Shown: piece after piece, positions 5,930 to 13,266 of the stretch | Position numbering within the stretch: position 1 is the first letter of the stretch | Layout: each line of letters starts with the position of its first letter | Made by a program: the position numbers and the translations under genes | Assembly: GCA_040399685.1 (NCBI GenBank) | Contig: JBBART010000042.1 | Span: 1-13,321, forward strand | Source: CAIQQQ01 sp040399685 | GTDB taxonomy: Bacteria; Pseudomonadota; Alphaproteobacteria; Acetobacterales; Acetobacteraceae | DNA: 13,321 nt | Direction: 5' to 3' | The notes under the pieces: model-generated | Database searches by the model: none | Told to the model about the DNA's origin: nothing | Seen by the model: the letters and a program-made list of their open reading frames with translations, nothing else

Positions 5930-7137
5930 CCATCGGGGGGCGGCTGCGAAAGGCGGGGCTGCTGGTGCTGACCATGCCGTTCATGATCGCGGCTGCCCCC
6001 ACGTCGCAGCAGGTGCAGGAGGCAGAGCGCAGTCGCGGCGTTTTGCAGCAGCAGCAACGCGCCGCGCAATCCAAGGCCACCGCGGCGCAGGCCGGGGAGC
6101 GTCAACTGGCGACGGACCGAATCGCCGCCGCCGCCGCGTTGCGTGCGCTTGAGGCTGAATCGGCCCAGGCGGCTGATCGTGTGGCCGATCTGTCGCGTCG
6201 CCGGGCTGACAGCGCCGCCCGGTTGTCCGAGCGGGCCGCCGCCATGGCGCCATTTCTGCCGGTGATTCAGCGCCTGGCGCTCTATCCGGCCGAAACCCTG
6301 CTGGCAGTGCCGATGCCGCCGGAATCAGCTATTCGTGGCATTGTTGTGCTGGGTGGATTGACGCGCCGGCTGGAAGAAGACGCAGCCGATCTGCGTCGGG
6401 AGCAGGAGGTGCAGAACCAGCTTGCGGCCACCCTCGCCCAGGCCGTGGCCGATCTTGGCGCGCGTCAGGCCGCCCAGGCCAGTCAGGCGGCGGCGCTTGA
6501 TGTCCAGCTTGACGTCGCCCGCACCCAGCGCCGGACGGCGGAGGGGGAGGCGGCGGACTGGGCGAAGCGTGCCGCGGCCGAAGCCGCGCGTGCCGACAGT
6601 CTGCGCGCGGCGATCGCACGGATCGAGGCTGATCGGATGGCGGCTGAGGCGCGTCTTGCTGTGGAGGCGCGTAAAGCCCGCGATGCGACGACCCGCGCCG
6701 AGATTACAACCCGTCAGGAGGCGGCCGCCCGGCCAGCCAACGGGCCGTTGTCCACATTGGTGGTGCCGGTTGCCGGCGCCGTGACGCGTGGCTTTGGTGA
6801 GCCGGTCGATGGCAACGCGTCAACGGGCATCGCTTATCAGGTGCCGCCCTCTGCCCGCGTGGTGGCGCCCTGTGCCGGCCGGGTGGTGTTTGCCGGCCCG
6901 TTTCGAAGCTTTGGCCTGCTGATGATCGTGGATTGTGGCAGCGGCTGGCACGTGGTGCTGTCTGGATTTGACCGCCTGGACGCGCAACTGGGCCAGACTG
7001 TACGGTCTGGGGAGCCGGTTGGCGCCATGCCCGCCTGGAACCCGCTGGCCCTTCTGCGCCGCCCGACCCTTGTGCTGGAATTGCGACGCGACGGGCAACC
7101 GACCAATCCGCAGCCATTTTTGCGGGCGTCGTCCTGA
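5926..7137 (+). CDS. envC: EnvC-like murein hydrolase activator (degenerate LytM/M23)
   Basis: Periplasmic coiled-coil protein with a C-terminal LytM domain, 403 aa. Residues 1-24 form a signal peptide (basic start, LLVLTMPFMIAAA, likely cleavage before PTSQ). About 26-270 is an Ala/Arg/Glu-rich coiled coil. The LytM domain starts near 275 (LSTLVVPVAGAVTRGFGEP). The zinc motif HxGxD reads STGIA (299-303), the HxH motif near the end reads TLVLELR, and the histidine of the YAHL segment is absent (VVLSGF). It therefore cannot be an active metallo-endopeptidase. EnvC-type proteins are known to activate periplasmic amidases for splitting septal peptidoglycan under FtsEX control, which fits the lost ligands. 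It is translationally coupled to gpmI by a 4-base ATGA overlap, as in many proteobacteria. Confidence 0.92.
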   Translation: MTIGGRLRKAGLLVLTMPFMIAAAPTSQQVQEAERSRGVLQQQQRAAQSKATAAQAGERQLATDRIAAAAALRALEAESAQAADRVADLSRRRADSAARLSERAAAMAPFLPVIQRLALYPAETLLAVPMPPESAIRGIVVLGGLTRRLEEDAADLRREQEVQNQLAATLAQAVADLGARQAAQASQAAALDVQLDVARTQRRTAEGEAADWAKRAAAEAARADSLRAAIARIEADRMAAEARLAVEARKARDATTRAEITTRQEAAARPANGPLSTLVVPVAGAVTRGFGEPVDGNASTGIAYQVPPSARVVAPCAGRVVFAGPFRSFGLLMIVDCGSGWHVVLSGFDRLDAQLGQTVRSGEPVGAMPAWNPLALLRRPTLVLELRRDGQPTNPQPFLRASS

Positions 7138-7145
7138 CGGGCGTT

Positions 7146-7162
7146 ACAGCTTCTTAAGCTGT
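7146..7162 (+). terminator. Weak hairpin behind envC
   Basis: Arms 7146-7152 (ACAGCTT) and 7156-7162 (AAGCTGT) around CTT, followed by TTTGCTGTT. It begins 9 bases after the envC stop. The short stem and broken T tail suggest at most partial termination before ctpA. Confidence 0.35.
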
Positions 7163-7290
7163 TTGCTGTTAGGCTGGCCTTGCAATCAGGGTGTCGCCGT
7201 CCCCAGTCTAGGGTTAGACGCGGCTCTGCCGGACTGGCATTGCAGCGAATGGCGACCATCTGTGATCGCAGCGTAGTAAGGACAATGGTG

Positions 7291-8676
7291 ATGAAGCTTC
7301 GCACGGGCCTGATGTTGACCACCGCTTTTGTGGCCGGGATCGCGGCCGCGCCGTTCTCCGGGATTGTGGCTCAACAATTCGGGGTCCAGCTTTTTCCACA
7401 GGCATTGGCGCAGGAAAGCGGCCGGGCGGACACGTATCGCCTGCTCAACCTGTTCTCTGATGTGTTCGAGCGCGTGCGCGCCGACTATGTGGAGCCGGTG
7501 GTGGATCGGGATCTGGTGGAAAACGCCATCAACGGCATGCTGACCGGGCTTGATCCGCACAGCAGCTATATGAACGCCAAGTCCTTCCAGGACATGCAGG
7601 TGCAGACCAAGGGCGAATTCGGCGGGCTGGGCCTGGAAGTCACGGCTGAGAACGGCTTCATCAAGGTTATCAGCCCGATCGATGATACCCCTGCCTCGCG
7701 GGCGGGCATGAAGGCCGGGGACCTTATCTTGTCGCTGGACGGGCAGACCGTGCAGGGCCTGAGCCTCACCGAGGCGGTGGAGAAAATGCGTGGTGCCGCC
7801 AACAGCGCCATCAAGCTGACGGTGAAGCGCGAAGGTGTGGACAAGCCTATCGAAGTGGCGATGAAGCGTGAGGTCATCAAAATCCAGGTCGTGAAGTCGC
7901 GCATGGAGGGGCCGGATATCGCCTATATCCGTATCACCAGCTTCAGTGAGCAGACCGATAGCGGCTTGCGCAAGGCGTTTGCCGATTTGAAGGCCAAATC
8001 CGGCGACAAGCTGCGGGGCATTGTGTTGGACCTGCGCAACAACCCGGGTGGCTTGCTCGATCAGGCGGTGGCCGTGTCTGATGATTTCATCCATGACGGT
8101 GAGATCGTCTCCACCCGCGCCCGGCATAGCGAGGACAGCCAGCGCTGGAATGCGCGGGACGGGGATTTGACCAATGGCCTGCCGCTGGTGGTGCTGATCA
8201 ATGGCGGTTCGGCTTCGGCCAGCGAGATCGTGGCCGGGGCGCTGCAGGACCACCGTCGCGCTATTTTGATCGGCACGCGCAGCTTCGGCAAAGGCTCGGT
8301 GCAGACGGTGATGCCATTGCCTGGCAACGGCGCCATGCGGCTGACCACGGCGCGGTATTACACGCCGTCCGGCCGGTCGATCCAGGGGTTGGGCATCACG
8401 CCGGACATCGAAGTGCAGGACAGCCGGGTGCAGGCTGTTCGCTTCGGGCCTGACCGTGAAGCCGATCTGAAGGGTGCGATCACCAACAAGGGCGGCACGG
8501 CCGAGGCTACGCTGCCGCCGCGCACGGATCTGCCGCCGATTGCACGGGACATTCCGAAATTGCCGCCTGAAGGGGCGCCGGCCTACGATCCGCTGAAGTC
8601 GGACACCGATTTTCAGCTGCAGCAGGCGTTGGCGGTTGTGCGGGCCATGCCAGTGTCGAAACGGGCCGCACGCTAA
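7291..8676 (+). CDS. ctpA: S41-family carboxy-terminal processing protease
   Basis: Periplasmic serine protease of the CtpA/Prc group, 461 aa, which removes or trims C-termini of envelope proteins and in several bacteria controls peptidoglycan hydrolases. N-terminal signal or anchor (MKLRTGLMLTTAFVAGIAAA), then the LDPHSSYM segment typical of CTPs, a PDZ domain (about 105-190, from FGGLGLEVTAENGFIKV), and the S41 core with LRNNPGGLLDQAV, NGGSASASEIVAGALQD and GTRSFGKGSVQ. Catalytic Ser309 and Lys334 are 25 residues apart, as in known Ser/Lys CTPs. Three in-frame starts lie together at 7285 (ATG), 7288 (GTG) and 7291 (ATG); AAGGA (7278-7282) is at good distance only from 7291. The frame extends to 7180 without support. 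Its place between envC and the YibQ-like gene suggests a role in controlling cell-wall cleavage. Confidence 0.95.
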   Translation: MKLRTGLMLTTAFVAGIAAAPFSGIVAQQFGVQLFPQALAQESGRADTYRLLNLFSDVFERVRADYVEPVVDRDLVENAINGMLTGLDPHSSYMNAKSFQDMQVQTKGEFGGLGLEVTAENGFIKVISPIDDTPASRAGMKAGDLILSLDGQTVQGLSLTEAVEKMRGAANSAIKLTVKREGVDKPIEVAMKREVIKIQVVKSRMEGPDIAYIRITSFSEQTDSGLRKAFADLKAKSGDKLRGIVLDLRNNPGGLLDQAVAVSDDFIHDGEIVSTRARHSEDSQRWNARDGDLTNGLPLVVLINGGSASASEIVAGALQDHRRAILIGTRSFGKGSVQTVMPLPGNGAMRLTTARYYTPSGRSIQGLGITPDIEVQDSRVQAVRFGPDREADLKGAITNKGGTAEATLPPRTDLPPIARDIPKLPPEGAPAYDPLKSDTDFQLQQALAVVRAMPVSKRAAR

Positions 8677-8686
8677 GCGCGCTCTT

Positions 8687-8741
8687 CGTGAAATGTTAAC
8701 CAAACCGGGCGCATGATGGCGCCACGGTTTGGCATTTCGCG
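8687..8741 (+). promoter_or_regulatory. Large hairpin ending at the ribosome binding site of the YibQ-like gene
   Basis: Three nested stems: 8687-8695 with 8733-8741 (9 pairs, one G-T), 8700-8707 with 8725-8732 (8 perfect pairs) and 8708-8712 with 8719-8723 (5 perfect pairs) around the loop ATGATG, with a TTAA bulge on the left and a single A bulge on the right. The last paired bases adjoin the GGGAGG (8741-8746) before GTG 8751. No T run follows, so RNA processing, stability or translation control is more likely than termination. Confidence 0.55.
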
Positions 8742-8750
8742 GGAGGCTAC

Positions 8751-9989
8751 GTGGCGTCGACGACACCAATATCGGCTGACGCGGACAGCGCCCCAGAGGC
8801 TGGACCGATTGCCCGCACGAGGCGCATGTGGCGGCTTTTGGCCGGTTTCTGGTGTGTGATGCTTGTGGCTATTGGTTCGGGCGCCGGGATGCTGCAGTAT
8901 CTTGGTGCGCCAGCGCCATCCTTAGCGCCGGCGGTGGCTGCTGTGTCTCCACCGCGGTCACCATCAGTGGCTGTTTCCGATGAGCCGCAATCCCCCCCGG
9001 TGCAGGCTGCTCCCCAGCGCGCGGAATTGCCTGCTCCCGTGCCGGCCGTTGTCGCGCATGCGGAGCCGGCACATACGCCGCCGGTGCCCAACACGCAGGA
9101 AAAATCGCAGGCTGCGGAGCCGGCTGCGGTCGAGCCCGGCGCGATCGCGGCGCTTGACCCCAAGCTGCTGGAGGCCTCGGCCCAATACCCCGGCGGCCGG
9201 ATGCCGCGTATCGGTGCTGATCGTCGAACGCCGATGCAGGTCTATGCCGCTGGCTTTGACAAGGCCGATCCGCGACCCCGTGTTGCCATCCTGATGGCCG
9301 GGCTCGGCATGAATGAGGCTGAAAGCGCCATCGCCATCGGTGGGCTGCCGCCGGCCGTTTCGTTGGCAATCTCCCCGTATGCCGCGCGCCTCGAAAAGAC
9401 GGTCGAGCGCGCCCGGGCGGCTGGGCACGAGACCCTTCTGTCCTTGCCGATGGAGCCGCAGGGCTTTCCGCTGAACGACCCCGGCAACCGGGCCCTCCTG
9501 ACAGGGGCATCGCAAGCCGCCAACGCTCAGTTGCTGGAGTGGGCATTGACCCGGTTTGGTGGCTATGTCGGTGTGACGGGAGCGCTCGGAGACATGCGCG
9601 GTGAGCGGTTTGCCGCAGCCAGTGACCAGATGGGGGCGGTGCTGGACACGCTGGCCGACCGGGGGCTGCTGTATGTGGACCCACGGCCGAACGCCATTCG
9701 TGGCCGGGGCGCGGCTGCGCGCGGCGCCTATCGCGGCATTGATATCGTGATCGACGATCCCGCTGGGGCAGTGGCGCTGGATCAGGCATTGGCCCGGCTG
9801 GAGCAGGTTGCCAGGGACAGGGGGGGGGCGCTGGGCCTGGCCGGACGGGCGTCTCCCGTCACCATTGACCGTATTGCCGCCTGGGCTGTTGGGCTTTCGG
9901 GGCGTGGGGTTGCCCTTGCACCCGTCAGCGTGGTGGTGCAGATGCCACAGCTATCTTTTATGCAGCCAGCGGCCAGGATGAAACCATGA
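8751..9989 (+). CDS. Divergent polysaccharide deacetylase family protein (YibQ-like)
   Basis: 412 aa, GTG start at 8751 with GGGAGG four bases upstream. A short cytoplasmic N-terminus is followed by one membrane helix (about 27-50, LLAGFWCVMLVAIGSGAGML), a Pro/Ala-rich linker (about 52-135) and the divergent polysaccharide deacetylase domain (about 176-410). Recognisable blocks: RPRVAILMAGLGMNEAE, LPPAVSLAISPYA, AGHETLLSLPMEPQGFPLND, YVGVTGALGDMRGERF and DRGLLYVDPRPN. The usual IDDLG and NNHMGSRF blocks, which carry the acidic and histidine positions of NodB-like enzymes, read MAGLG and TGALGDMRGERF, so activity is doubtful. In E. coli yibQ follows gpmM and envC, the same order as here apart from ctpA. 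Function is unknown in detail; a scaffold or regulator of peptidoglycan processing is an inference. It overlaps rppH by ATGA. Confidence 0.85.
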   Translation: MASTTPISADADSAPEAGPIARTRRMWRLLAGFWCVMLVAIGSGAGMLQYLGAPAPSLAPAVAAVSPPRSPSVAVSDEPQSPPVQAAPQRAELPAPVPAVVAHAEPAHTPPVPNTQEKSQAAEPAAVEPGAIAALDPKLLEASAQYPGGRMPRIGADRRTPMQVYAAGFDKADPRPRVAILMAGLGMNEAESAIAIGGLPPAVSLAISPYAARLEKTVERARAAGHETLLSLPMEPQGFPLNDPGNRALLTGASQAANAQLLEWALTRFGGYVGVTGALGDMRGERFAAASDQMGAVLDTLADRGLLYVDPRPNAIRGRGAAARGAYRGIDIVIDDPAGAVALDQALARLEQVARDRGGALGLAGRASPVTIDRIAAWAVGLSGRGVALAPVSVVVQMPQLSFMQPAARMKP

Positions 9990-10489
9990 CACAGCCGACC
10001 CATCCCCATGCAGATCTGCCGTACCGACCCAATGTGGGGGCTGTGCTATTCAATGCTGAGGGACTTGTCTTTGTCGGGCGCCGCCGCCAGCACCCAACCC
10101 AGGAGGCAGGCCCTGGCGGCTGGCAATTGCCGCAAGGCGGGATCGACGCCAACGAGGACCCCAGGGCCGCGGTGCTGCGGGAGTTGGCCGAGGAGATCGG
10201 CACAGATCGTGCGGACATCATCGGCGAACACCCGGAATGGGTGCAGTACGATCTGCCGATCGATGTGATCGGAACCGCGCTGGGTGGCAAATACCGTGGC
10301 CAGCGGCAGCGTTGGTTCGCCCTGCGCTTTACCGGCACAGATGCGGATATTCGGCTTGATGCCGAGGAACATCCTGAATTCGATATCTGGCGCTGGGCGC
10401 CGTTATCAGAGTTGCCCGACTTGGCAGTGCCCTTCAAGCGGACCATCTACGAGACGTTGGTGGAGTCTTTCGCTCCGTTCGCACGATAA
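9986..10489 (+). CDS. rppH: RNA pyrophosphohydrolase (Nudix)
   Basis: Removes pyrophosphate from 5'-triphosphate ends of mRNA and so starts RNA decay; in some alphaproteobacteria the close homologue is described as a dinucleoside polyphosphate hydrolase (IalA/NudH). 167 aa, normal length. YRPNVGAVLFN (13-23) is the typical start, GGWQLPQGGID (44-54) leads into the Nudix box from G51 through E57 to REL-x-EE-x-G (65-72), and the C-terminal half has the KYRGQRQRWF and EHPEFDIWRW segments of RppH. The start ATG overlaps the preceding stop, and AGGA (9975-9978) is suitably placed. Co-translation with the YibQ-like gene is common in Rhodospirillales-type genomes from memory. Confidence 0.96.
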   Translation: MTQPTHPHADLPYRPNVGAVLFNAEGLVFVGRRRQHPTQEAGPGGWQLPQGGIDANEDPRAAVLRELAEEIGTDRADIIGEHPEWVQYDLPIDVIGTALGGKYRGQRQRWFALRFTGTDADIRLDAEEHPEFDIWRWAPLSELPDLAVPFKRTIYETLVESFAPFAR

Positions 10490-10499
10490 GGGGCAATTC

Positions 10500-10973
10500 A
10501 TGCGGGCATCCGTTGCGGCGATCGTGCTGGTATTCCTGTGCCTGCCTGGGGCGGCAGGCGCTGCGGACGGAGAGTCCAAGCGGATTGGCACGGTAGACAC
10601 GACGTTTCGCATCGTCGGGCGGAATGATCGTGTTGTGGTGGATCGCTACGACGATCCCAAGGTCGATGGCGTAAGTTGCTACGTTTCGCGCGCAGAGACG
10701 GGCGGTGTGAAGGGCTCGCTTGGTTTTGCCACCGACCCGAACCGCTTTTCCATTGCCTGTCGTGCCACGGGGGCCGTTGCGGTTCGCGGCACGTTGCCGG
10801 ACAACGAAGTGGTGTTCGGTGAAAAGGCTAGCCCTTTCTTCAAGGAGATCAGGGTGTCGCGGCTGTTCGACAAGGAGAAGCAGGTCTTGCTTTACCTCGT
10901 CTGGTCCACGATCAGCCTGGGTACCAACGGCAGTGCGTTCAACAGCGTGACGGCGGTCCCGCTCAATCGATAG
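10500..10973 (+). CDS. creA: CreA family protein, exported
   Basis: 157 aa, with a signal peptide (MRASVAAIVLVFLCLPGAAGA, cleavage near 21-23). The mature part matches CreA: IGTVDTTFRIVGRNDRVVVD, DDPKVDGVSCYVSRAETGG, KGSLGFATDP, IACRATG, EVVFGEKASPFFKEIRVSRL and a C-terminal NSVTAVPL. CreA is a small periplasmic protein of unknown function, found in E. coli next to the CreBCD system, which is absent here. The start at ATG 10500 has AAGGGG (10488-10493) just before it, directly behind the rppH stop with a 10-base gap, so it is probably the last gene of the operon. The frame is open upstream to 10284 inside rppH, but the signal peptide fixes the start. Its 3' end overlaps the convergent DUF4169 gene by 11 bases. 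Confidence 0.93.
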   Translation: MRASVAAIVLVFLCLPGAAGAADGESKRIGTVDTTFRIVGRNDRVVVDRYDDPKVDGVSCYVSRAETGGVKGSLGFATDPNRFSIACRATGAVAVRGTLPDNEVVFGEKASPFFKEIRVSRLFDKEKQVLLYLVWSTISLGTNGSAFNSVTAVPLNR

Positions 10974-11154
10974 GCGGCGCGTCCTCGATTTTGGCGTTGT
11001 CCAGGGATTGCTCGGCGCGCCTTTGGGCCAGTTCGTCGTTCTGTTTCTCTGCCTTGGTGCGGCCGAATAACAGGCGCCGTGCCTGGGCCATTGATTGGGC
11101 CTCAGCCTTTTCACGGCGCTTCTTTACCTGACGAAGGTTGACCAGATCACCCAT
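10963..11154 (-). CDS. DUF4169 family protein
   Basis: 63 aa, highly charged and probably mostly helical. The N-terminal MGDLVNLRQVKKRREKAEAQ, the central LLFGRTKAEK and the following Ala/Arg/Glu-rich helix are the pattern of the small alphaproteobacterial DUF4169 family, for which I know no function. An AGGA lies 9 bases before ATG 11154 on the minus strand. The stop at 10963-10965 lies inside the last codons of creA, so the two genes converge with an 11-base overlap and no terminator between them. It diverges from the dienelactone hydrolase gene across a 64-base gap. Confidence 0.85.
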   Translation of the reverse strand: MGDLVNLRQVKKRREKAEAQSMAQARRLLFGRTKAEKQNDELAQRRAEQSLDNAKIEDAPPID

Positions 11155-11192
11155 CGCGCCATCCTGCGCACGGTAGGTTTCGCGTCAAGTCG

Positions 11193-11205
11193 ACGATAGA
11201 ATCGT
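11193..11205. promoter_or_regulatory. Small dyad in the DUF4169/hydrolase promoter gap
   Basis: ACGAT AGA ATCGT, a perfect 5-base inverted repeat with 3-base centre, lies just before the ribosome binding site of the hydrolase gene. It could be a small operator, but an inverted repeat this short can also arise by chance. Confidence 0.2.
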
Positions 11206-11218
11206 ATAGGAAAAAAGC

Positions 11219-11887
11219 ATGGCCAGTTTCATCACTCTCACAGCCGCTGACGGCCATACATTTCAGGCCTGGACCGATGGGCCGGAAGACGCACGGCAAG
11301 GTCTGGTGGTCGTTCAGGAAATTTTCGGCGTTAACCACCACATCCGCAACGTCTGCGCCGCGTTTGCAGCCGAGGGCTATCGGGTTGTGGCACCGGCCTT
11401 GTTTGACCGGGTGGAGCGTGACGTCGAACTTGGCTACACCCCGGCAGACGTGACGCGCGGCGTGGCGTTGCGCGCAGGCGTGTCCGATGCCGCTGGGATG
11501 GCCGATGTAGAGGCCGCGGCCGCTTTTCTGGGGACGCGCAATCAGGGCATTGTCGGCTACTGCTGGGGCGGGACCATTGCCTGGTGGGCTGCCACGCGCA
11601 CGAATTGCTTCAAGGCGGCGGTGGGCTGGTATGGCGGCGGGATTGCAGCAACGCGAGCGGAAGTGCCGAACGTGCCGGTGCAACTGCATTTCGGCGAAAA
11701 AGACACCGGGATTCCGCAGAGCGATGTTGATCTCATTCATCAGGCGCAGCCGGGTGTTGAAATCTTTGTCTATGCCGATGCGCAACATGGTTTCGGCTGT
11801 GATGAGCGCGGCAGCTTCAGTGCACCCGACAAGGCCCAGGCCCAGGAGCGCACACTCGCCTTTTTCGCGCGCCATCTTCGCGCCTGA
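11219..11887 (+). CDS. Dienelactone hydrolase family protein
   Basis: Alpha/beta-hydrolase of the dienelactone hydrolase family, 222 aa, cytoplasmic. Catalytic triad visible as Cys115 in GYCWGG, Asp162 in FGEKDTGIP and His190 in ADAQHGFGC; the family's supporting Glu34 is in VVQEIFGVNHHIR (31-43). Classic members open dienelactones in chlorocatechol breakdown, but most genomic homologues act on unknown esters or lactones, and no aromatic-degradation genes are nearby, so the substrate is open. AGGA (11208-11211) is 7 bases before ATG 11219. It stands alone on the plus strand between a divergent DUF4169 gene and a receptor gene. Confidence 0.92.
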   Translation: MASFITLTAADGHTFQAWTDGPEDARQGLVVVQEIFGVNHHIRNVCAAFAAEGYRVVAPALFDRVERDVELGYTPADVTRGVALRAGVSDAAGMADVEAAAAFLGTRNQGIVGYCWGGTIAWWAATRTNCFKAAVGWYGGGIAATRAEVPNVPVQLHFGEKDTGIPQSDVDLIHQAQPGVEIFVYADAQHGFGCDERGSFSAPDKAQAQERTLAFFARHLRA

Positions 11888-11901
11888 GGGGAGCAGTTTT
11901 A

Positions 11902-11911
11902 ACGATATCGT
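11902..11911. promoter_or_regulatory. ACGATATCGT palindrome before the receptor gene
   Basis: A perfect 10-base palindrome 15 bases behind the hydrolase stop and about 48 bases before the receptor start. Its half-site ACGAT equals that of the dyad at 11193-11205. It could be a regulator site or chance. Confidence 0.2.
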
Positions 11912-11931
11912 AAGCTTGTGCTTTCAATATG

Positions 11932-11951
11932 CCGGGGAACAGCTTTCCCGG
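11932..11951 (+). promoter_or_regulatory. Hairpin just upstream of the receptor start
   Basis: CCGGGGAA and TTTCCCGG pair (one G-T) around the loop CAGC. The last base of the right arm overlaps the GGAG ribosome binding sequence (11950-11953) of the gene starting at 11959, so folding could hide it. Confidence 0.35.
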
Positions 11952-11958
11952 AGACGCT

Positions 11959-13212
11959 ATGCGACTCAAAACCATCTTTAAGCTTGGCCTTGCTGCTATC
12001 GCGTTGCCGAGTCTTTGCGTCTCTGCGTTCCAGGCATGGCAGGCCTGGAACGCGTGGGCGCTGGCCGGTCAGTCCACCCGGTCGGTGGTGGCGATGGGCT
12101 GGTTGATGGCGGCGTCGGAGAAATTGGCCGTGCAGCGCGGATTGCTCGTGGCCGCAGCGCTGGGTCAGGCCGATCCCACAGCGGATTTTGAGCGTGCTGC
12201 TGCCGCTGAGCATGCGGCGGTGGCCCAGGCTGCCGTGTCGCTCCAAGAGGCTGGGGAGAACGCGGAGCCGCTAAAATTGGCAGAGGCCAACATGACCGCG
12301 TTGCGCCGCTTGGTGCTGGATGCAGTGCGGCGCCCGTTGGCTGAGCGCGATGCCGGACTTCCAGCCAAAATCATTGTCGATGTGACAGCCGCCACGGCGG
12401 GCGTTAACGCACTCGTGGACGCCATCGGCCAGCGCGTTCAAGTGCAGAGCGCCCCTGTTGCGGCTGTCGCAGATGTCGCTGTTGATGTCGTGGCCCTGCG
12501 CGAGGCGGCTGGGCGACGGAGCACGAAACTGAGTCCCTGGGTGGACGGGAAATCCTTGTCCGCAGCGGAACTCGACGCGGTGGTCAGCGATTCTGGTCGG
12601 GTGGAACAGGGCTGGGATCAGATCAGGCGCCGTGTTGCCACCAGCGCCGCATCCAGCGCGTTGATCGCTGCCTTGCGGCAAATTGATCAACAATTCTTCC
12701 AGGTCGCCGAGCCGCAGTATCGCGTGTTTGCGGTGGCCGCCCGCAACAAGCAGGCGAGCCCGATGTCGTTCGATGCCTTTCGCACTTGGACCGTGGCGGC
12801 CTTGGCCAGTTTCGCGCCTTTGCGAGACGCGCTGATCGTCGAAGCCAAAATGCGGGGAGATGCCTTGACCCACGTGGCGTTGCTGCATCTGTTGGGTGCG
12901 GTGGGTTACAGCCTTGCGGTGCTATTGCTTGGTGCAGCGGGCCTTATTCTGATTTTACAGCATGTTGTTCGCCCCATCGGAACGCTCACGAACGGAATAT
13001 CGCGCCTGTCAGAAGGCGATCTCACGGCGCAAACGCATGCCAGGGGGCGTGTAACCGAAATTGAAATGCTGCGTGGCGCTGTGGTCAAACTGTCCGACCA
13101 TCTCGCTCATGGCGAGGTGCTGGCGGGCCAAATTCGATCGGCTCATGAAGCCCGCCTCACGCAGGCGCAAGCTCTCGCCACGTTGTCCGAAGCGTTTCAG
13201 GTCTCCGCTTAG
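11959..13212 (+). CDS. Chemoreceptor-like membrane protein with HAMP domain, truncated before the signalling domain
   Basis: 417 aa from ATG 11959, chosen because GGAG (11950-11953) lies 5 bases before it and the basic MRLKTIFK start suits a membrane protein; ATG 11929 is in frame but overlaps the hairpin. TM1 is about 6-27, followed by a roughly 275-residue Ala-rich helical periplasmic region. TM2 is about 304-336 (GYSLAVLLLGAAGLILIL), and the HAMP domain starts at about 338 (RPIGTLTNGISRLSEGDL). After HAMP there is a short coiled coil (HEARLTQAQALATLSEAFQ), and the frame ends at TAG 13210-13212. Methyl-accepting chemotaxis proteins or cyclases normally continue with an output domain, absent here. 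The topology suggests a chemoreceptor; the ligand is unknown. It may be a broken gene, as the frame after the amber stop still looks like receptor helix. Confidence 0.8.
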   Translation: MRLKTIFKLGLAAIALPSLCVSAFQAWQAWNAWALAGQSTRSVVAMGWLMAASEKLAVQRGLLVAAALGQADPTADFERAAAAEHAAVAQAAVSLQEAGENAEPLKLAEANMTALRRLVLDAVRRPLAERDAGLPAKIIVDVTAATAGVNALVDAIGQRVQVQSAPVAAVADVAVDVVALREAAGRRSTKLSPWVDGKSLSAAELDAVVSDSGRVEQGWDQIRRRVATSAASSALIAALRQIDQQFFQVAEPQYRVFAVAARNKQASPMSFDAFRTWTVAALASFAPLRDALIVEAKMRGDALTHVALLHLLGAVGYSLAVLLLGAAGLILILQHVVRPIGTLTNGISRLSEGDLTAQTHARGRVTEIEMLRGAVVKLSDHLAHGEVLAGQIRSAHEARLTQAQALATLSEAFQVSA

Positions 13213-13266
13213 TTGGCGCTCGATCGCGTGCGAACAGCGTCCGAATCGGTCAGTGCGACGGCTGGT
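13213..13266 (+). pseudogene. In-frame continuation of the receptor after the amber codon
   Basis: The same frame directly after TAG encodes LALDRVRTASESVSATAG. Counting the stop as one residue, the distance from the Phe in SEAFQ to the final ATA equals that in many chemoreceptors, from memory, between the post-HAMP Phe and a TELEATA-type segment. Beyond 13266 the frame turns Cys/Ser-rich and stops at 13303-13305, so the similarity ends there. The rest of the window (13267-13321) has no feature I can name. Confidence 0.3.

Noticed and set aside
6748..7125. Active M23 peptidase
   Set aside because: All three visible zinc-ligand positions are substituted, so an activator role is favoured over catalysis.
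7180..7290. ctpA start at an upstream GTG/TTG or at ATG 7285
   Set aside because: The AAGGA sequence is at correct distance only from ATG 7291, which also starts directly at the signal sequence.
7186..8769. Minus-strand open frame of 527 codons
   Set aside because: Antisense to ctpA with its clear PDZ and Ser/Lys motifs; no domain visible in the antisense frame.
8869..9789. Minus-strand open frame of 306 codons
   Set aside because: Antisense to the YibQ-like gene, Pro/Arg/Ala-rich and without motifs.
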